A stretch of DNA of 16,320 bases from Verrucomicrobiota bacterium. GTDB taxonomy: Bacteria > Verrucomicrobiota > Verrucomicrobiia > Opitutales > Intestinicryptomonadaceae. The translations under genes were made by a program, and so were the position numbers. The DNA is taken from positions 1-16,320 of the forward strand of contig JAEXGH010000009.1 in assembly GCA_023450935.1 (NCBI GenBank), written 5' to 3'. Positions 6,914 through 14,567 of this stretch are shown in pieces. The stretch's first letter is position 1. The number at the start of each line of letters is the position of its first letter. Under the pieces are notes generated by a model that was given only the letters and a program-made list of their open reading frames with translations, was not told the origin of the DNA and did no database searches.

Positions 6914-8758
6914 ATGAGATTCCGTCTTACAGTTTTTTTGTTGTTGGCGAACGCGGTTTTGCTGTTTCTTATCTGGTCTTTCGGCGGCTCTTCGGAAAGG
7001 GCGTCGGGCAAGCAGTCGGCAAACAGGATTGTCGATTTTTCGTATCTCGAAATTTCGGGCAGAAACGTCGATAAGCCGCGCGTGCTGAAATTTGAAAACA
7101 ACCAGTGGCGCATTGTTTCCCCAATCGAGTGGAAGGCGAACCTGTTCGCCGTAAACAGGATAAAAACGCAGATGGAGTTCCTCGACCGGCAGACAAGTTT
7201 CTCCTTTGCAGAGGCTTTGCGAGCGGGGCATTCGCCCGAAGAATACGGGTTGAACGACCCTCTCTACGTTCTGCGTTTCGGCAGCGCCTCGAAAACAAAC
7301 ACGATAAAAATCGGTAAAAGCACGGCTTTGGGCGGGCGTTTCTATCTGCTTGACGAGTCCGCCGACAGCGTCGTGGTTGTGGACGGCGAAACGGTGGATT
7401 CGCTCATTCAGGATATGGAACGCCTGCGCGACCAGACCGTTTTCAACATTTCCAAATACGAAATTTCCGCGTTTTCCGTGCGTTTTCCCGTCTCGAAAAA
7501 CGACGCCGAATTCAGGCGCGTCGGGCTTGTGAAGGAATCGGGCAGCTGGCGGTTCGAAACGCCGATTGTGGCCTCCGCAGACGCCGCCGAGGTGGACGCG
7601 TTCCTGAACGATTTAAGCAAGCTTGTCGCGCTGAATTTCTCGGTCGGCAAAAAGCAGAAAACGGGTTTCGAATTGTTTTCGCTGCCGTGGGCGATAACGC
7701 TGCAGGGCTTGAACAAAAGGGAGGTTCTGCTCTTGGGCGAAACGACCGACGACGGCAAACAGGTGTTTGCGCGTTTCGAAAACAATCCCACAATCTTCGC
7801 CGTGGACGCGTCGATTCTCGACAGAATAGAGCACCTGCAAACTTCCCTTCGCGACAAGGTTGTGCTCAGAACGTCGCCCTCGCGCGTCACGGGAATAGAC
7901 ATTTCAGAAAACGGCAAAAAAATCGGCCTGCGCAAAGTAAAGGACGGCAACTGGGAGGTAATTGCCCAGAACGGCAAAACTGTTCTCGCGAACTTGGCGT
8001 TGGTAAACAAGCTTCTGCTGAAGCTCGAGGCGGTTCGCGCGCAGGAGTTTGTGGCCGACAACGCCCGCCTCAAGCAATACGGAATAGACGGAGATTCGCT
8101 CAAAATTTCAGTCCTCGACGGCAATTCGGAAAAACCGGTGTCGATTTCGATAGGTTCGGCATACAAGGCGCAGGGCAAATTCTACCGCCGCTATGCTACC
8201 GTTGACGGGCATTCGGTGTTCGGCATTGGGCTTGACCTGCCGAACCTCGCCGTTGCCGACGCGCTGCAGTTCCGCAATGCGCTCGTTGCTTCGCTCGACG
8301 GCGCGGAGATTGAGTCGCTGAAAATCGAAAATCTCGAAACGGCGAAGACTGTGTTCGAAACCGCCTTCAAAGACGGCAAACCCGATAGGACGCTTTCAAA
8401 GCGCGATTCCGACGCGCTGCGCGCGCTTGCGGCGTTCGCCCAAAACACTGTTGCGGGTTCTTGGACGGGACGCGCGTTTAACGAAATCGGCGTGGAGGTC
8501 GATAAAAACAAAATCGAAAAATGGAACTACGCATTGACAGTCCGCTACCTGCCGAAGTCGGCGCAGAAGCCGCTACTCCGCCGCTGGCTGTTTACCAAGC
8601 GCATAGGCGCGACCGTCCAGTATTGCAGCGTAGGGGGGTTCGACGCCTTGTTCTTCCCCGAACCCGCGCTGATAAACGCGTTGTTCGAACTGTCCCAAGA
8701 GAAAGCCCAGCCGCCGCAGCTCGACAATCCCGAACCTGTAGCTCCGCAAAAAAAGTAG
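6914..8758 (+). CDS. DUF4340-domain protein with three tandem modules
   Basis: This 614-residue protein has one N-terminal membrane anchor (about residues 5-22) and then a long soluble, presumably periplasmic, region. The region repeats a two-part module three times. A 'W..' strand segment occurs near 59-91 (NNQWRIVSP), 205-242 (SGSWRFETP) and 339-380 (DGNWEVIAQ). A 'YGL.DP...L.IG....Y.......VF.V' segment occurs near 108-175, 250-320 and 386-455. This is the DUF4340 pattern. DUF4340 genes commonly sit behind GldG-like genes, as here, but their biochemical role is unknown. A GAGG seven bases before the ATG serves as ribosome-binding site. It follows the GldG-like gene by seven bases and precedes the AsmA-like gene by seven. 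Confidence 0.82.
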   Translation: MRFRLTVFLLLANAVLLFLIWSFGGSSERASGKQSANRIVDFSYLEISGRNVDKPRVLKFENNQWRIVSPIEWKANLFAVNRIKTQMEFLDRQTSFSFAEALRAGHSPEEYGLNDPLYVLRFGSASKTNTIKIGKSTALGGRFYLLDESADSVVVVDGETVDSLIQDMERLRDQTVFNISKYEISAFSVRFPVSKNDAEFRRVGLVKESGSWRFETPIVASADAAEVDAFLNDLSKLVALNFSVGKKQKTGFELFSLPWAITLQGLNKREVLLLGETTDDGKQVFARFENNPTIFAVDASILDRIEHLQTSLRDKVVLRTSPSRVTGIDISENGKKIGLRKVKDGNWEVIAQNGKTVLANLALVNKLLLKLEAVRAQEFVADNARLKQYGIDGDSLKISVLDGNSEKPVSISIGSAYKAQGKFYRRYATVDGHSVFGIGLDLPNLAVADALQFRNALVASLDGAEIESLKIENLETAKTVFETAFKDGKPDRTLSKRDSDALRALAAFAQNTVAGSWTGRAFNEIGVEVDKNKIEKWNYALTVRYLPKSAQKPLLRRWLFTKRIGATVQYCSVGGFDALFFPEPALINALFELSQEKAQPPQLDNPEPVAPQKK

Positions 8759-8760
8759 GG
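8757..8760 (+). promoter_or_regulatory. Ribosome-binding site deciding the AsmA-like start
   Basis: AGGG lies five bases before the ATG at 8766, which favours that start over the in-frame GTG at 8760 that overlaps the AGGG itself. Confidence 0.5.
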
Positions 8761-8765
8761 TGCGC

Positions 8766-11570
8766 ATGAGGAATACTGTCGGAAAATTCTGGGGTTTTCT
8801 GAAGATTCTCAACGCCTTTTTGTGCGCAAGCGCGCTCTGCCTTTCGGCGGTGTTGTATTGCGCCGTGTTCGAAAAATACATTCCCGTTCCCGATTCGCTG
8901 CTTGAAAAAATTCTCGCCTATGCAGGCGCAAACGGACTGGAAATCGAATTTTCTTCGGCGGGATTGGGGGCGGATTTTTCGGTCGTTGCCGAAAACGTTT
9001 CGGTGCGCGCGCACGGAATGCCGCGCGGGTTTTTCTCGGCGGAGAGCGTCAACGTGAAGCTCGATTTCCGGAGGCTGTTGACCGCGCCCGTCAGGCGCGT
9101 AGAGATTGCGGGGGCGTCGGCTTTCCCGTCGCAAAACGGCGACGCGCTCGTGCGCGACATCAACGCCGCCGTTGCGCTTTCCGGCGGCAACTACAGGGTG
9201 GAAAACCTGCGCTTGAAGTTTCGGAATCTGAACGTTTCGGTCAGCGGCGCGGTGGAGAAAAATTTTTCAACCGCCGATTTCGAAAATATCGCGCAAATTC
9301 TTTCGGGATATTTTTCGCCGCAAGAAAAAGCGGTGTCCCCTGCGGGAAAACAGTCTGCCCCCGTATCAGCCGAAGCCGCCGAGCCGCCGCGAAACATTGC
9401 CGTGCTTGTGCGCAACGCCGACATTGCGCTTTCGGAGGCAGCGCGCGAAATAGACAAATATTCGTCGGCGTTCGAGTATCCGTTTTTGACAGTAGAGTTC
9501 GGGCTGCTCGGCGGCGGGCGCAACTTCGTCCGCGTGCGGCTCGACTCCAACAAAGCCGACATTTCCGCATTCGGCGTGCCCGCGCAACTGGACGAAGTTT
9601 TGGCGTCGCTTAGCTACGCGAACACTGAAACGCGCGAGCGCATAACGCTTTCGTTTTCGGCGGCCGGCGTAAGAAGCGGCGCGTATCCGGTTTCGGCGCA
9701 AAAGCTCGAAGCGCGCGCCGGCGTGAACGTAAACGCCAAGGAGGTTGCCCTTTTCGACGTGGAGGCTTCGGCGGGACGGCTTGAATACGACGGCACGGGT
9801 TTGGACGGGGTCGCGGTCTCCAAACGCCTCCTATCCAAAACGTCGTTTGTCGATGACTGGTATTTTCTGCTTTCGCTCGGCAACCGCAGGCTGGGCGGAA
9901 AAGTTGACGTTAAAGACGGCGTTGTATCGTGCAGTTTTTCAGGAAGCGTCAATCCGGAGCCCCTGTTCGGGAGGCGCGAACTTGCCGACGTTCCCGAAAT
10001 GCGCGATTTCGCCTTTCCGCACGGTATCGACCTAAGCGGCAGCGCGGAATACAAATTAGGCGCGGCGTTTCCCAAGCTGTCGGCCTCGATTGGGGCGGCG
10101 GACTGCGAAATCATGGGGCTTGCAATAGACCGCGTCCGCGCCGACATCGACTTTGCCGACGGCGTGCTTGCGTGTTCGGAAATCGACGCGCTTTCGAAGG
10201 AGGGCTGGCGCGCGCGCGGCAGCTATTTGCAGAATTTCATCGACAACAAATACGACATCTGCATTACGGGGCGACTCCGCCCGATGGCAATAGCCCACTT
10301 CATGGAACCGTGGTGGACAAAAGTAATGGGCGCGTTCACATTCAAAAAGGGCGCGCAAATGCCGTTTGCCGACGTTCGCGTCGAGGGGGCGTGGGGCGCG
10401 CCCGAAAACATCTGGTGCTTCGGCTATGTGCGCGGCGAAAACGCGCTCTACAACGGGTGCGAATTCGATTCGTTTTCAATGAACATCTGGGTCAACCCCG
10501 GGCGCATAAGCATTTACGATATCGACTTGTCGGCGGGCGGCGGCTCGCGCAGGGGGGCGTGTTCAATAGAGTGGCTTTACGGCGCGGGCGGGCTTACGTC
10601 ATACGAAAAGCAGCGCCTGTTTTTCGAATCAACGCTCGACGCCAAAGAACTGCTTGCCCTCGGCGGAAGCGACGCCCAAGCCGTGCTCGACGCCGTTTCG
10701 TTTTCCGCCCCGCCGCGCCTTATTTTAAGCGGAGTGATGGCGAACGAATCAAACAATCCGAAAAAAATGCGCGATGTTTTCAACGCGGAGGTTTGGGCGA
10801 AGGATTTGCAGGTTGACGTGATAAAAATAACGGACGCCCATTTCTTTGTGGCAACCGACAAAATCCTCACCGACATCTACGGCGCGGATTTCGTCTTCTG
10901 CGGAGGCAGGGCGGAGGGCGGCGTGGTGCTGGAGAAAGTCGGCAAAAGCATTGTAGCAGACGGGTTCGCAAAGGCCCGCAACATGGAGCAGGACAAATTT
11001 TTCGACTTCCTCGCGTCGTTGGGCGAGGGCGGAAAGGCATCGGAGCCTCTCTTCGGTAGCGACAAAGGCGGCTTTGTAACCGCCGACATAAAACTGCGCG
11101 GCGACATCGAAAACATGGCTTTTGCCGAAGGGTCGGGAAACGTGTCTATTGAAAATCCCGATTTTTTAAAGCTCAATTTATTCGGGGCAATCTCGAAGGC
11201 GTTTTCGGCAGTCGGGCTTCCCGTGGGGGCTTTCGACATCACGAACGTCCGCGCGGAGCTTGAGCTTTCTTCGGGCGAATTGAAACTCGCTCCGCTCGAA
11301 ATTTCGGGTCCTTCAATGCGTGTGATAGGCGCGACCGTCTACGCCTTTTCCGACGACACCGTGCGCGGGGAACTGAAGGCATATCCGTTCGACAACGTCC
11401 GCAGCGCGCTCGTTTCGGCGGTGAACAGGGTCGTCAATCCGATTATGGACTCCGTGCGCGTTTCGGTTTCGGGCACTATTTCGGACCCCAAATTCTCAGC
11501 AAGAATCACGCCCGTAGACATAATACGCAGCGAGGAGAAAGTAATCGAGCGCATCGACGGCGCGCTGTGA
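8766..11570 (+). CDS. Large AsmA-like envelope protein
   Basis: The 934-residue protein has a single N-terminal membrane segment (about residues 12-34) followed by a very long region rich in short beta strands. The pattern 'ITNVRAELELSSGELKLAPLEISGP' and 'G.L.AYPFDNVRSAL' near the C-terminus, ending in 'VSGTISDPKF', matches AsmA-like C-terminal domains. AsmA/TamB-type proteins are thought to form hydrophobic grooves bridging inner and outer membrane and to affect lipid transport or outer-membrane homeostasis. I chose the ATG at 8766; GTG at 8760 would add two residues. The gene follows the DUF4340 gene by seven bases and closes the five-gene run. The next gene starts 44 bases later. An exact subfamily cannot be assigned by eye. 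Confidence 0.8.
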   Translation: MRNTVGKFWGFLKILNAFLCASALCLSAVLYCAVFEKYIPVPDSLLEKILAYAGANGLEIEFSSAGLGADFSVVAENVSVRAHGMPRGFFSAESVNVKLDFRRLLTAPVRRVEIAGASAFPSQNGDALVRDINAAVALSGGNYRVENLRLKFRNLNVSVSGAVEKNFSTADFENIAQILSGYFSPQEKAVSPAGKQSAPVSAEAAEPPRNIAVLVRNADIALSEAAREIDKYSSAFEYPFLTVEFGLLGGGRNFVRVRLDSNKADISAFGVPAQLDEVLASLSYANTETRERITLSFSAAGVRSGAYPVSAQKLEARAGVNVNAKEVALFDVEASAGRLEYDGTGLDGVAVSKRLLSKTSFVDDWYFLLSLGNRRLGGKVDVKDGVVSCSFSGSVNPEPLFGRRELADVPEMRDFAFPHGIDLSGSAEYKLGAAFPKLSASIGAADCEIMGLAIDRVRADIDFADGVLACSEIDALSKEGWRARGSYLQNFIDNKYDICITGRLRPMAIAHFMEPWWTKVMGAFTFKKGAQMPFADVRVEGAWGAPENIWCFGYVRGENALYNGCEFDSFSMNIWVNPGRISIYDIDLSAGGGSRRGACSIEWLYGAGGLTSYEKQRLFFESTLDAKELLALGGSDAQAVLDAVSFSAPPRLILSGVMANESNNPKKMRDVFNAEVWAKDLQVDVIKITDAHFFVATDKILTDIYGADFVFCGGRAEGGVVLEKVGKSIVADGFAKARNMEQDKFFDFLASLGEGGKASEPLFGSDKGGFVTADIKLRGDIENMAFAEGSGNVSIENPDFLKLNLFGAISKAFSAVGLPVGAFDITNVRAELELSSGELKLAPLEISGPSMRVIGATVYAFSDDTVRGELKAYPFDNVRSALVSAVNRVVNPIMDSVRVSVSGTISDPKFSARITPVDIIRSEEKVIERIDGAL

Positions 11571-11577
11571 TATTTTC

Positions 11578-11605
11578 TTGTAAAAAATAAAAAGCGTCCT
11601 AGTCT
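11578..11605 (+). promoter_or_regulatory. Weak promoter candidate before the Gfo/Idh/MocA gene
   Basis: TTGTAA (11578-11583) and TAGTCT (11600-11605) are 16 bases apart in the 44-bp gap. Both match the sigma-70 consensus only partly. The short distance also allows read-through from the AsmA operon. Confidence 0.25.
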
Positions 11606-11614
11606 GCAACCACT

Positions 11615-12556
11615 ATGAGTAATGATGGAAAATTGTTGTGCGGCGTTGTGGGCGTCGGGTATCTCGGCCAACACCACGCCAGAATTTATTCCGAACTCGA
11701 TTCGGCGGAACTTGTGGGCGTGTTCGATAACAACCCCGCCCGTGCCGCTGAAATTGCGCAAAAATACAACTGCAAAGTCTTCGATTCAGTCGCGGAACTC
11801 GGCGACGCCTGCGACGCCGTAAGCGTAGTTGTTCCCACCGACCGCCACACGGAAGTGGCCATGCCGCTTCTGGAGCAGAACTGCGATCTGCTCATAGAAA
11901 AGCCCATTTGCACGTCGGTTGCCGACGCACGCGAGATTGTCAAAAAAGCGCGAGAAAAAAACCTCATCGTGCAGGTCGGACACATAGAGCATTTCAACCC
12001 CGTGATGGGTTTTATGGAAAAGCACGTAGACCACCCGCGCTTCATCACCGCCGACAGGCTCGCGCCGTTTAACGTGCGCGGTTCGGAAGTGGGGGTTGTT
12101 CTCGACCTGATGATTCACGATATCGGCATTGTCCTCAAGCTTGCAAATTCGCCCGTGGAGCGCATAGAGGCAATCGGCGTGAATGTCGTAAGCAAAACAG
12201 AGGACATTGCAAACGCAAGAATAGTCTTCAAAAACAAGTGCGTTGCAAACCTCAACGTCAGCCGCGTAAGCTTCAAGAAACTCCGCGAAATAAGAGTGTT
12301 CCAGCAGGGAATGTATATGTCGCTTGACTTCATGAACCAGAAGGGGCATATGGTCAAAATCAACGGGCTTACCGACATCGTCCCCGAGGAAGTTCCGTTC
12401 GAAAAGCGCGAACCGCTCAAGTCGGAGTTGGCGAGCTTTGTCGATTGCGTAAAATACAAGAAAAACCCGAAGGTTGACGCCACTCTGGGGCTTTCGGCGC
12501 TCGAGGTCGCGCTCGAGATAGAACGCCAGATTTACGAACTAATAAAAAATAAATGA
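11615..12556 (+). CDS. Gfo/Idh/MocA-family NAD(P)-dependent oxidoreductase, coupled to lpxB
   Basis: The 313-residue protein has a Rossmann fold with GVGYLG at residues 13-18. The family's catalytic-site Lys is in EKP (Lys96), GHIEHFNP lies at 122-129, and the substrate-site motif DLMIHDIG is at 164-171 with His168. These are hallmark positions of the Gfo/Idh/MocA family, which oxidises or reduces a sugar hydroxyl, often on a nucleotide sugar. The last base of its final sense codon (AAA) plus its TGA form the ATGA overlap with lpxB, so the two are translationally coupled. This points to a sugar step linked to lipid A. GnnA, which oxidises UDP-GlcNAc for amino-sugar lipid A, belongs to this family, but no GnnB-like transaminase is nearby, so that role is only a hypothesis. 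Confidence 0.85.
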   Translation: MSNDGKLLCGVVGVGYLGQHHARIYSELDSAELVGVFDNNPARAAEIAQKYNCKVFDSVAELGDACDAVSVVVPTDRHTEVAMPLLEQNCDLLIEKPICTSVADAREIVKKAREKNLIVQVGHIEHFNPVMGFMEKHVDHPRFITADRLAPFNVRGSEVGVVLDLMIHDIGIVLKLANSPVERIEAIGVNVVSKTEDIANARIVFKNKCVANLNVSRVSFKKLREIRVFQQGMYMSLDFMNQKGHMVKINGLTDIVPEEVPFEKREPLKSELASFVDCVKYKKNPKVDATLGLSALEVALEIERQIYELIKNK

Positions 12557-13716
12557 GCGACGTTCTGAAGATGCGCAAGTTCGCATTCGCCGCCCCGCGC
12601 GATGGTTCGTGCGACGTTCTCGTTTTGGCGGGCGAACATTCCGGCGACGAGCAGGCGGCGCGAATGGTGCTTGAGGCGCGCAAAAAAAATCCCGACTTGA
12701 AAGTCTGCGCGTTTGGCGGCGGCGCGCTTGCGGCTGCGGGCGCGCAGTTGCTGTTCGACTTTACGGGCTTTTCCGTCGTGGGGCTTATGGAGGTGCTCAA
12801 AAACATTTCGTTTTTTTCGGCACTGGGCAGCGCCATTGTCGATTGGATTCAGACATACCGCCCAAAGGCCGTCTGCTTTGTGGACTATCCCGGCTTCAAC
12901 CTGCGCCTTGCCGACACTCTCTGCAAGCGCGGAATTGCCGTCAAGGGCGGCGGAAACGTAAAATTGCTGTATTACATCAGCCCCCAAATCTGGGCGTGGA
13001 AGTCTTCGCGCAGGTTCAAGATGGCGAAAATGCTCGATTCGCTCGCCGTGATTTTCCCGTTCGAAACGAAGTGCTACGCCGATACTTCGCTTAAAGCCGA
13101 TTTCGTGGGACACCCGTTTCTCGCCGAAGGCTACGTTCCGCCCGTGCGGTATTCGTCCGACGGCGACATTTTGCTGCTTGCGGGCAGCCGCGAAATTGCC
13201 GTCTCGCGCATTTTCCCGATTCTGCTTAAAACAATGCGCCTGCTTGGGGGCGAACGCGCCGTTGCGCTGTGTCCGAGCCAAGCCATACGCGCCGTCCTTG
13301 AAAACTGCCTTGCAAAATTCCCCGATTTGGCGGACAGGGTAAGGATTGTCGGCAGGTCGGCACTGCCGCTGGCGGCAAAAGGCGTGATGATGAGTTCGGG
13401 AACGATGTCGCTTTCGTGCTGTCTTGCGGGCATTCCGGGGGCTATCGTCTACAGGGCTAATCCGCTCACCTACATTTGCGGGCGAATGGTTGTGAACATA
13501 GAATACCTCGGCATAGCCAACATTCTGCTCGACAAGCCCGCATGGCGCGAGTTCATTCAGTTCGACGCCTCCGCCGAAAAAATTGCCGCGTATATGAAAA
13601 CGGCAATCACCCAGCGTGGGAAATACGCCGCCTACGCGCGCGAACTGTTCTCGCTTCTGCGGGCGGAGGCCGAACACGACGCCTCCGACTGGCTTTTGCG
13701 CAACGTTTTTGTCTGA
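12553..13716 (+). CDS. lpxB: Lipid-A-disaccharide synthase
   Basis: LpxB joins UDP-2,3-diacylglucosamine and 2,3-diacylglucosamine-1-phosphate (lipid X) at the inner membrane. The 387-residue length is normal. Visible motifs are AGEHSGD (26-32), DYPGFN with Asp111 (E. coli has DAPDFN), YISPQIWAWK (141-150), VGHP (185-188), GSRE with Arg213 (211-214), SGT (282-284), and the 'PLTY...LGIANIL' segment (304-325). Deviations are AGSR in place of PGSR, and SGTMSLS where the family has SGTA.LE, so the conserved Glu is Ser288. The stretch between GHP and GSR is also short. ATG at 12553 overlaps the upstream stop; a later ATG at 12571 is possible but loses the coupling. The overall call is firm, full activity is not assured. 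Confidence 0.93.
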   Translation: MSDVLKMRKFAFAAPRDGSCDVLVLAGEHSGDEQAARMVLEARKKNPDLKVCAFGGGALAAAGAQLLFDFTGFSVVGLMEVLKNISFFSALGSAIVDWIQTYRPKAVCFVDYPGFNLRLADTLCKRGIAVKGGGNVKLLYYISPQIWAWKSSRRFKMAKMLDSLAVIFPFETKCYADTSLKADFVGHPFLAEGYVPPVRYSSDGDILLLAGSREIAVSRIFPILLKTMRLLGGERAVALCPSQAIRAVLENCLAKFPDLADRVRIVGRSALPLAAKGVMMSSGTMSLSCCLAGIPGAIVYRANPLTYICGRMVVNIEYLGIANILLDKPAWREFIQFDASAEKIAAYMKTAITQRGKYAAYARELFSLLRAEAEHDASDWLLRNVFV

Positions 13717-13813
13717 ACTCCGCCGTTTTCCCATCGCTTTCGGCGGCGTTTTGCCGAAAAATTTGGTTGATAGTGTCGCCGAAATGCTATTGATTGGCGG
13801 AGTTGTTTTTTTT
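13716..13813 (+). terminator. Nested inverted repeats with T8 after lpxB (terminator or attenuator)
   Basis: AACTCCGCC (13716-13724, starting on the last base of the lpxB stop) is a perfect reverse complement of GGCGGAGTT (13796-13804), followed by G and eight T (13806-13813). Inside, TTTCGGC (13738-13744) can pair with GCCGAAA at 13753-13759, while TTTCGGCG (13738-13745) can instead pair with CGCCGAAA at 13777-13784. These inner pairings exclude each other. The simplest reading is the terminator of the Gfo-lpxB unit, though its 71-base interior is unusually long. Confidence 0.5.
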
Positions 13814-13818
13814 AATAT
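13790..13818 (+). promoter_or_regulatory. Candidate promoter of the rluB-type/rib operon
   Basis: TTGATT (13790-13795) and TAATAT (13813-13818) are 17 bases apart, each matching the sigma-70 consensus at four of six bases. Initiation would fall near 13825, leaving a leader of about 17 bases before the ATG at 13842. The promoter would overlap the 3' arm of the terminator-like structure. Confidence 0.35.
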
Positions 13819-13832
13819 ATCCACAAGCGCAA

Positions 13833-13837
13833 AAGGA
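13833..13837 (+). promoter_or_regulatory. Ribosome-binding site fixing the pseudouridine synthase start
   Basis: AAGGA lies four bases before the ATG at 13842. This start gives an N-terminus that opens directly on the S4 domain, as in the family, unlike the in-frame TTG at 13794. Confidence 0.6.
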
Positions 13838-13841
13838 ACAG

Positions 13842-14561
13842 ATGAGAATCCAAAAATACATTTCTCAGTGCGGAATATGCAGCCGCAGGGAGGCCGAGCG
13901 TAAAATAGAGGAGGGGCTTGTTTTCGTAAACGGCGAACCCGCTTCGATAGGGCAGGACATCGACCCCGAGACCGACAAGGTCGTAGTTGACGGCGAGCGC
14001 GCAAAGGGTATCGTGGAGGAAAAATACGTTTTGGCTATGAACAAGCCCAAGGGCTGTCTGTGCTCGAATTCCGACCCGTTCGAAGCCAAAACCGTGTTCG
14101 ACCTCCTCCCCGAACCGTTTTCGGAAATGAAACTGTTTTGTTGCGGCAGGCTCGACAAAAATTCGAAAGGGTTGCTCATTCTTACAAACGACGGCGATTT
14201 GGCGAACAAAATTACCCACCCGTCAAGCGACATTACAAAACGCTACCACGTCATGCTAAACCGTCCCCTCGACGAAAAAATAATTCCCGCGCTTCTGCGC
14301 GGCGTAAAATGCGAGGGCGAAACCCTACGCGCAGAGCGGATTATACCCGACGCCTCCGGTTCGGAAAACGCCGCGCGCAGGGCGGAAGTGTGGCTCAAGC
14401 AGGGCAGAAAGCGCGAAATCCGCAGAATGTTCGAGGCTATGGGCTACTTCGTCAAAGAGCTTAAACGTGTGCAAATAGGCGGGTTTGTGCTCAAGCGCAT
14501 TCCCGAGGGCGCGATAAAAATACTCGGCAAAAAAGACATTCAGAAACTTTTGGAAAGGTAG
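13842..14561 (+). CDS. 23S/16S rRNA pseudouridine synthase (RsuA/RluB/RluE family)
   Basis: The 239-residue protein begins with an S4 RNA-binding domain (residues 1 to about 48; QKYISQCGICSRREAE near the start). The catalytic domain follows, with GRLDKNSKGL at 102-111, where Asp105 is the conserved nucleophile; Ser replaces the common Thr next to it. LTNDGDLAN (114-122), KRYHV (133-137) and the C-terminal motif GRKREIRRMFEAMGY (188-202) are typical. It isomerises uridine to pseudouridine in rRNA; RluB, RluE, RsuA and RluF cannot be separated by eye, and the presence of an S4 domain disfavours RluE. The gene is the first of a run with the riboflavin genes; six bases separate it from the next. 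Confidence 0.9.
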   Translation: MRIQKYISQCGICSRREAERKIEEGLVFVNGEPASIGQDIDPETDKVVVDGERAKGIVEEKYVLAMNKPKGCLCSNSDPFEAKTVFDLLPEPFSEMKLFCCGRLDKNSKGLLILTNDGDLANKITHPSSDITKRYHVMLNRPLDEKIIPALLRGVKCEGETLRAERIIPDASGSENAARRAEVWLKQGRKREIRRMFEAMGYFVKELKRVQIGGFVLKRIPEGAIKILGKKDIQKLLER

Positions 14562-14567
14562 ACCGTT

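Noticed and set aside
13716..13841. FMN riboswitch ahead of the riboflavin genes
   Set aside because: The conserved FMN-aptamer blocks (for example the GGGTGAAATTCC and ACCGGCGGT type segments) are absent.
13794..13841. Upstream TTG start for the pseudouridine synthase
   Set aside because: It would add 16 residues that overlap a terminator-like arm and a T8 tract. The ATG at 13842 has an AAGGA site and opens on the S4 domain.
12532..14004. 490-codon minus-strand open frame opposite lpxB
   Set aside because: Its translation is rich in Arg, His and Ala with no domain pattern, and it lies opposite a clear lpxB and S4-domain gene; it is a GC-rich antisense shadow. The same holds for the long minus-strand frame at 4308-5477.
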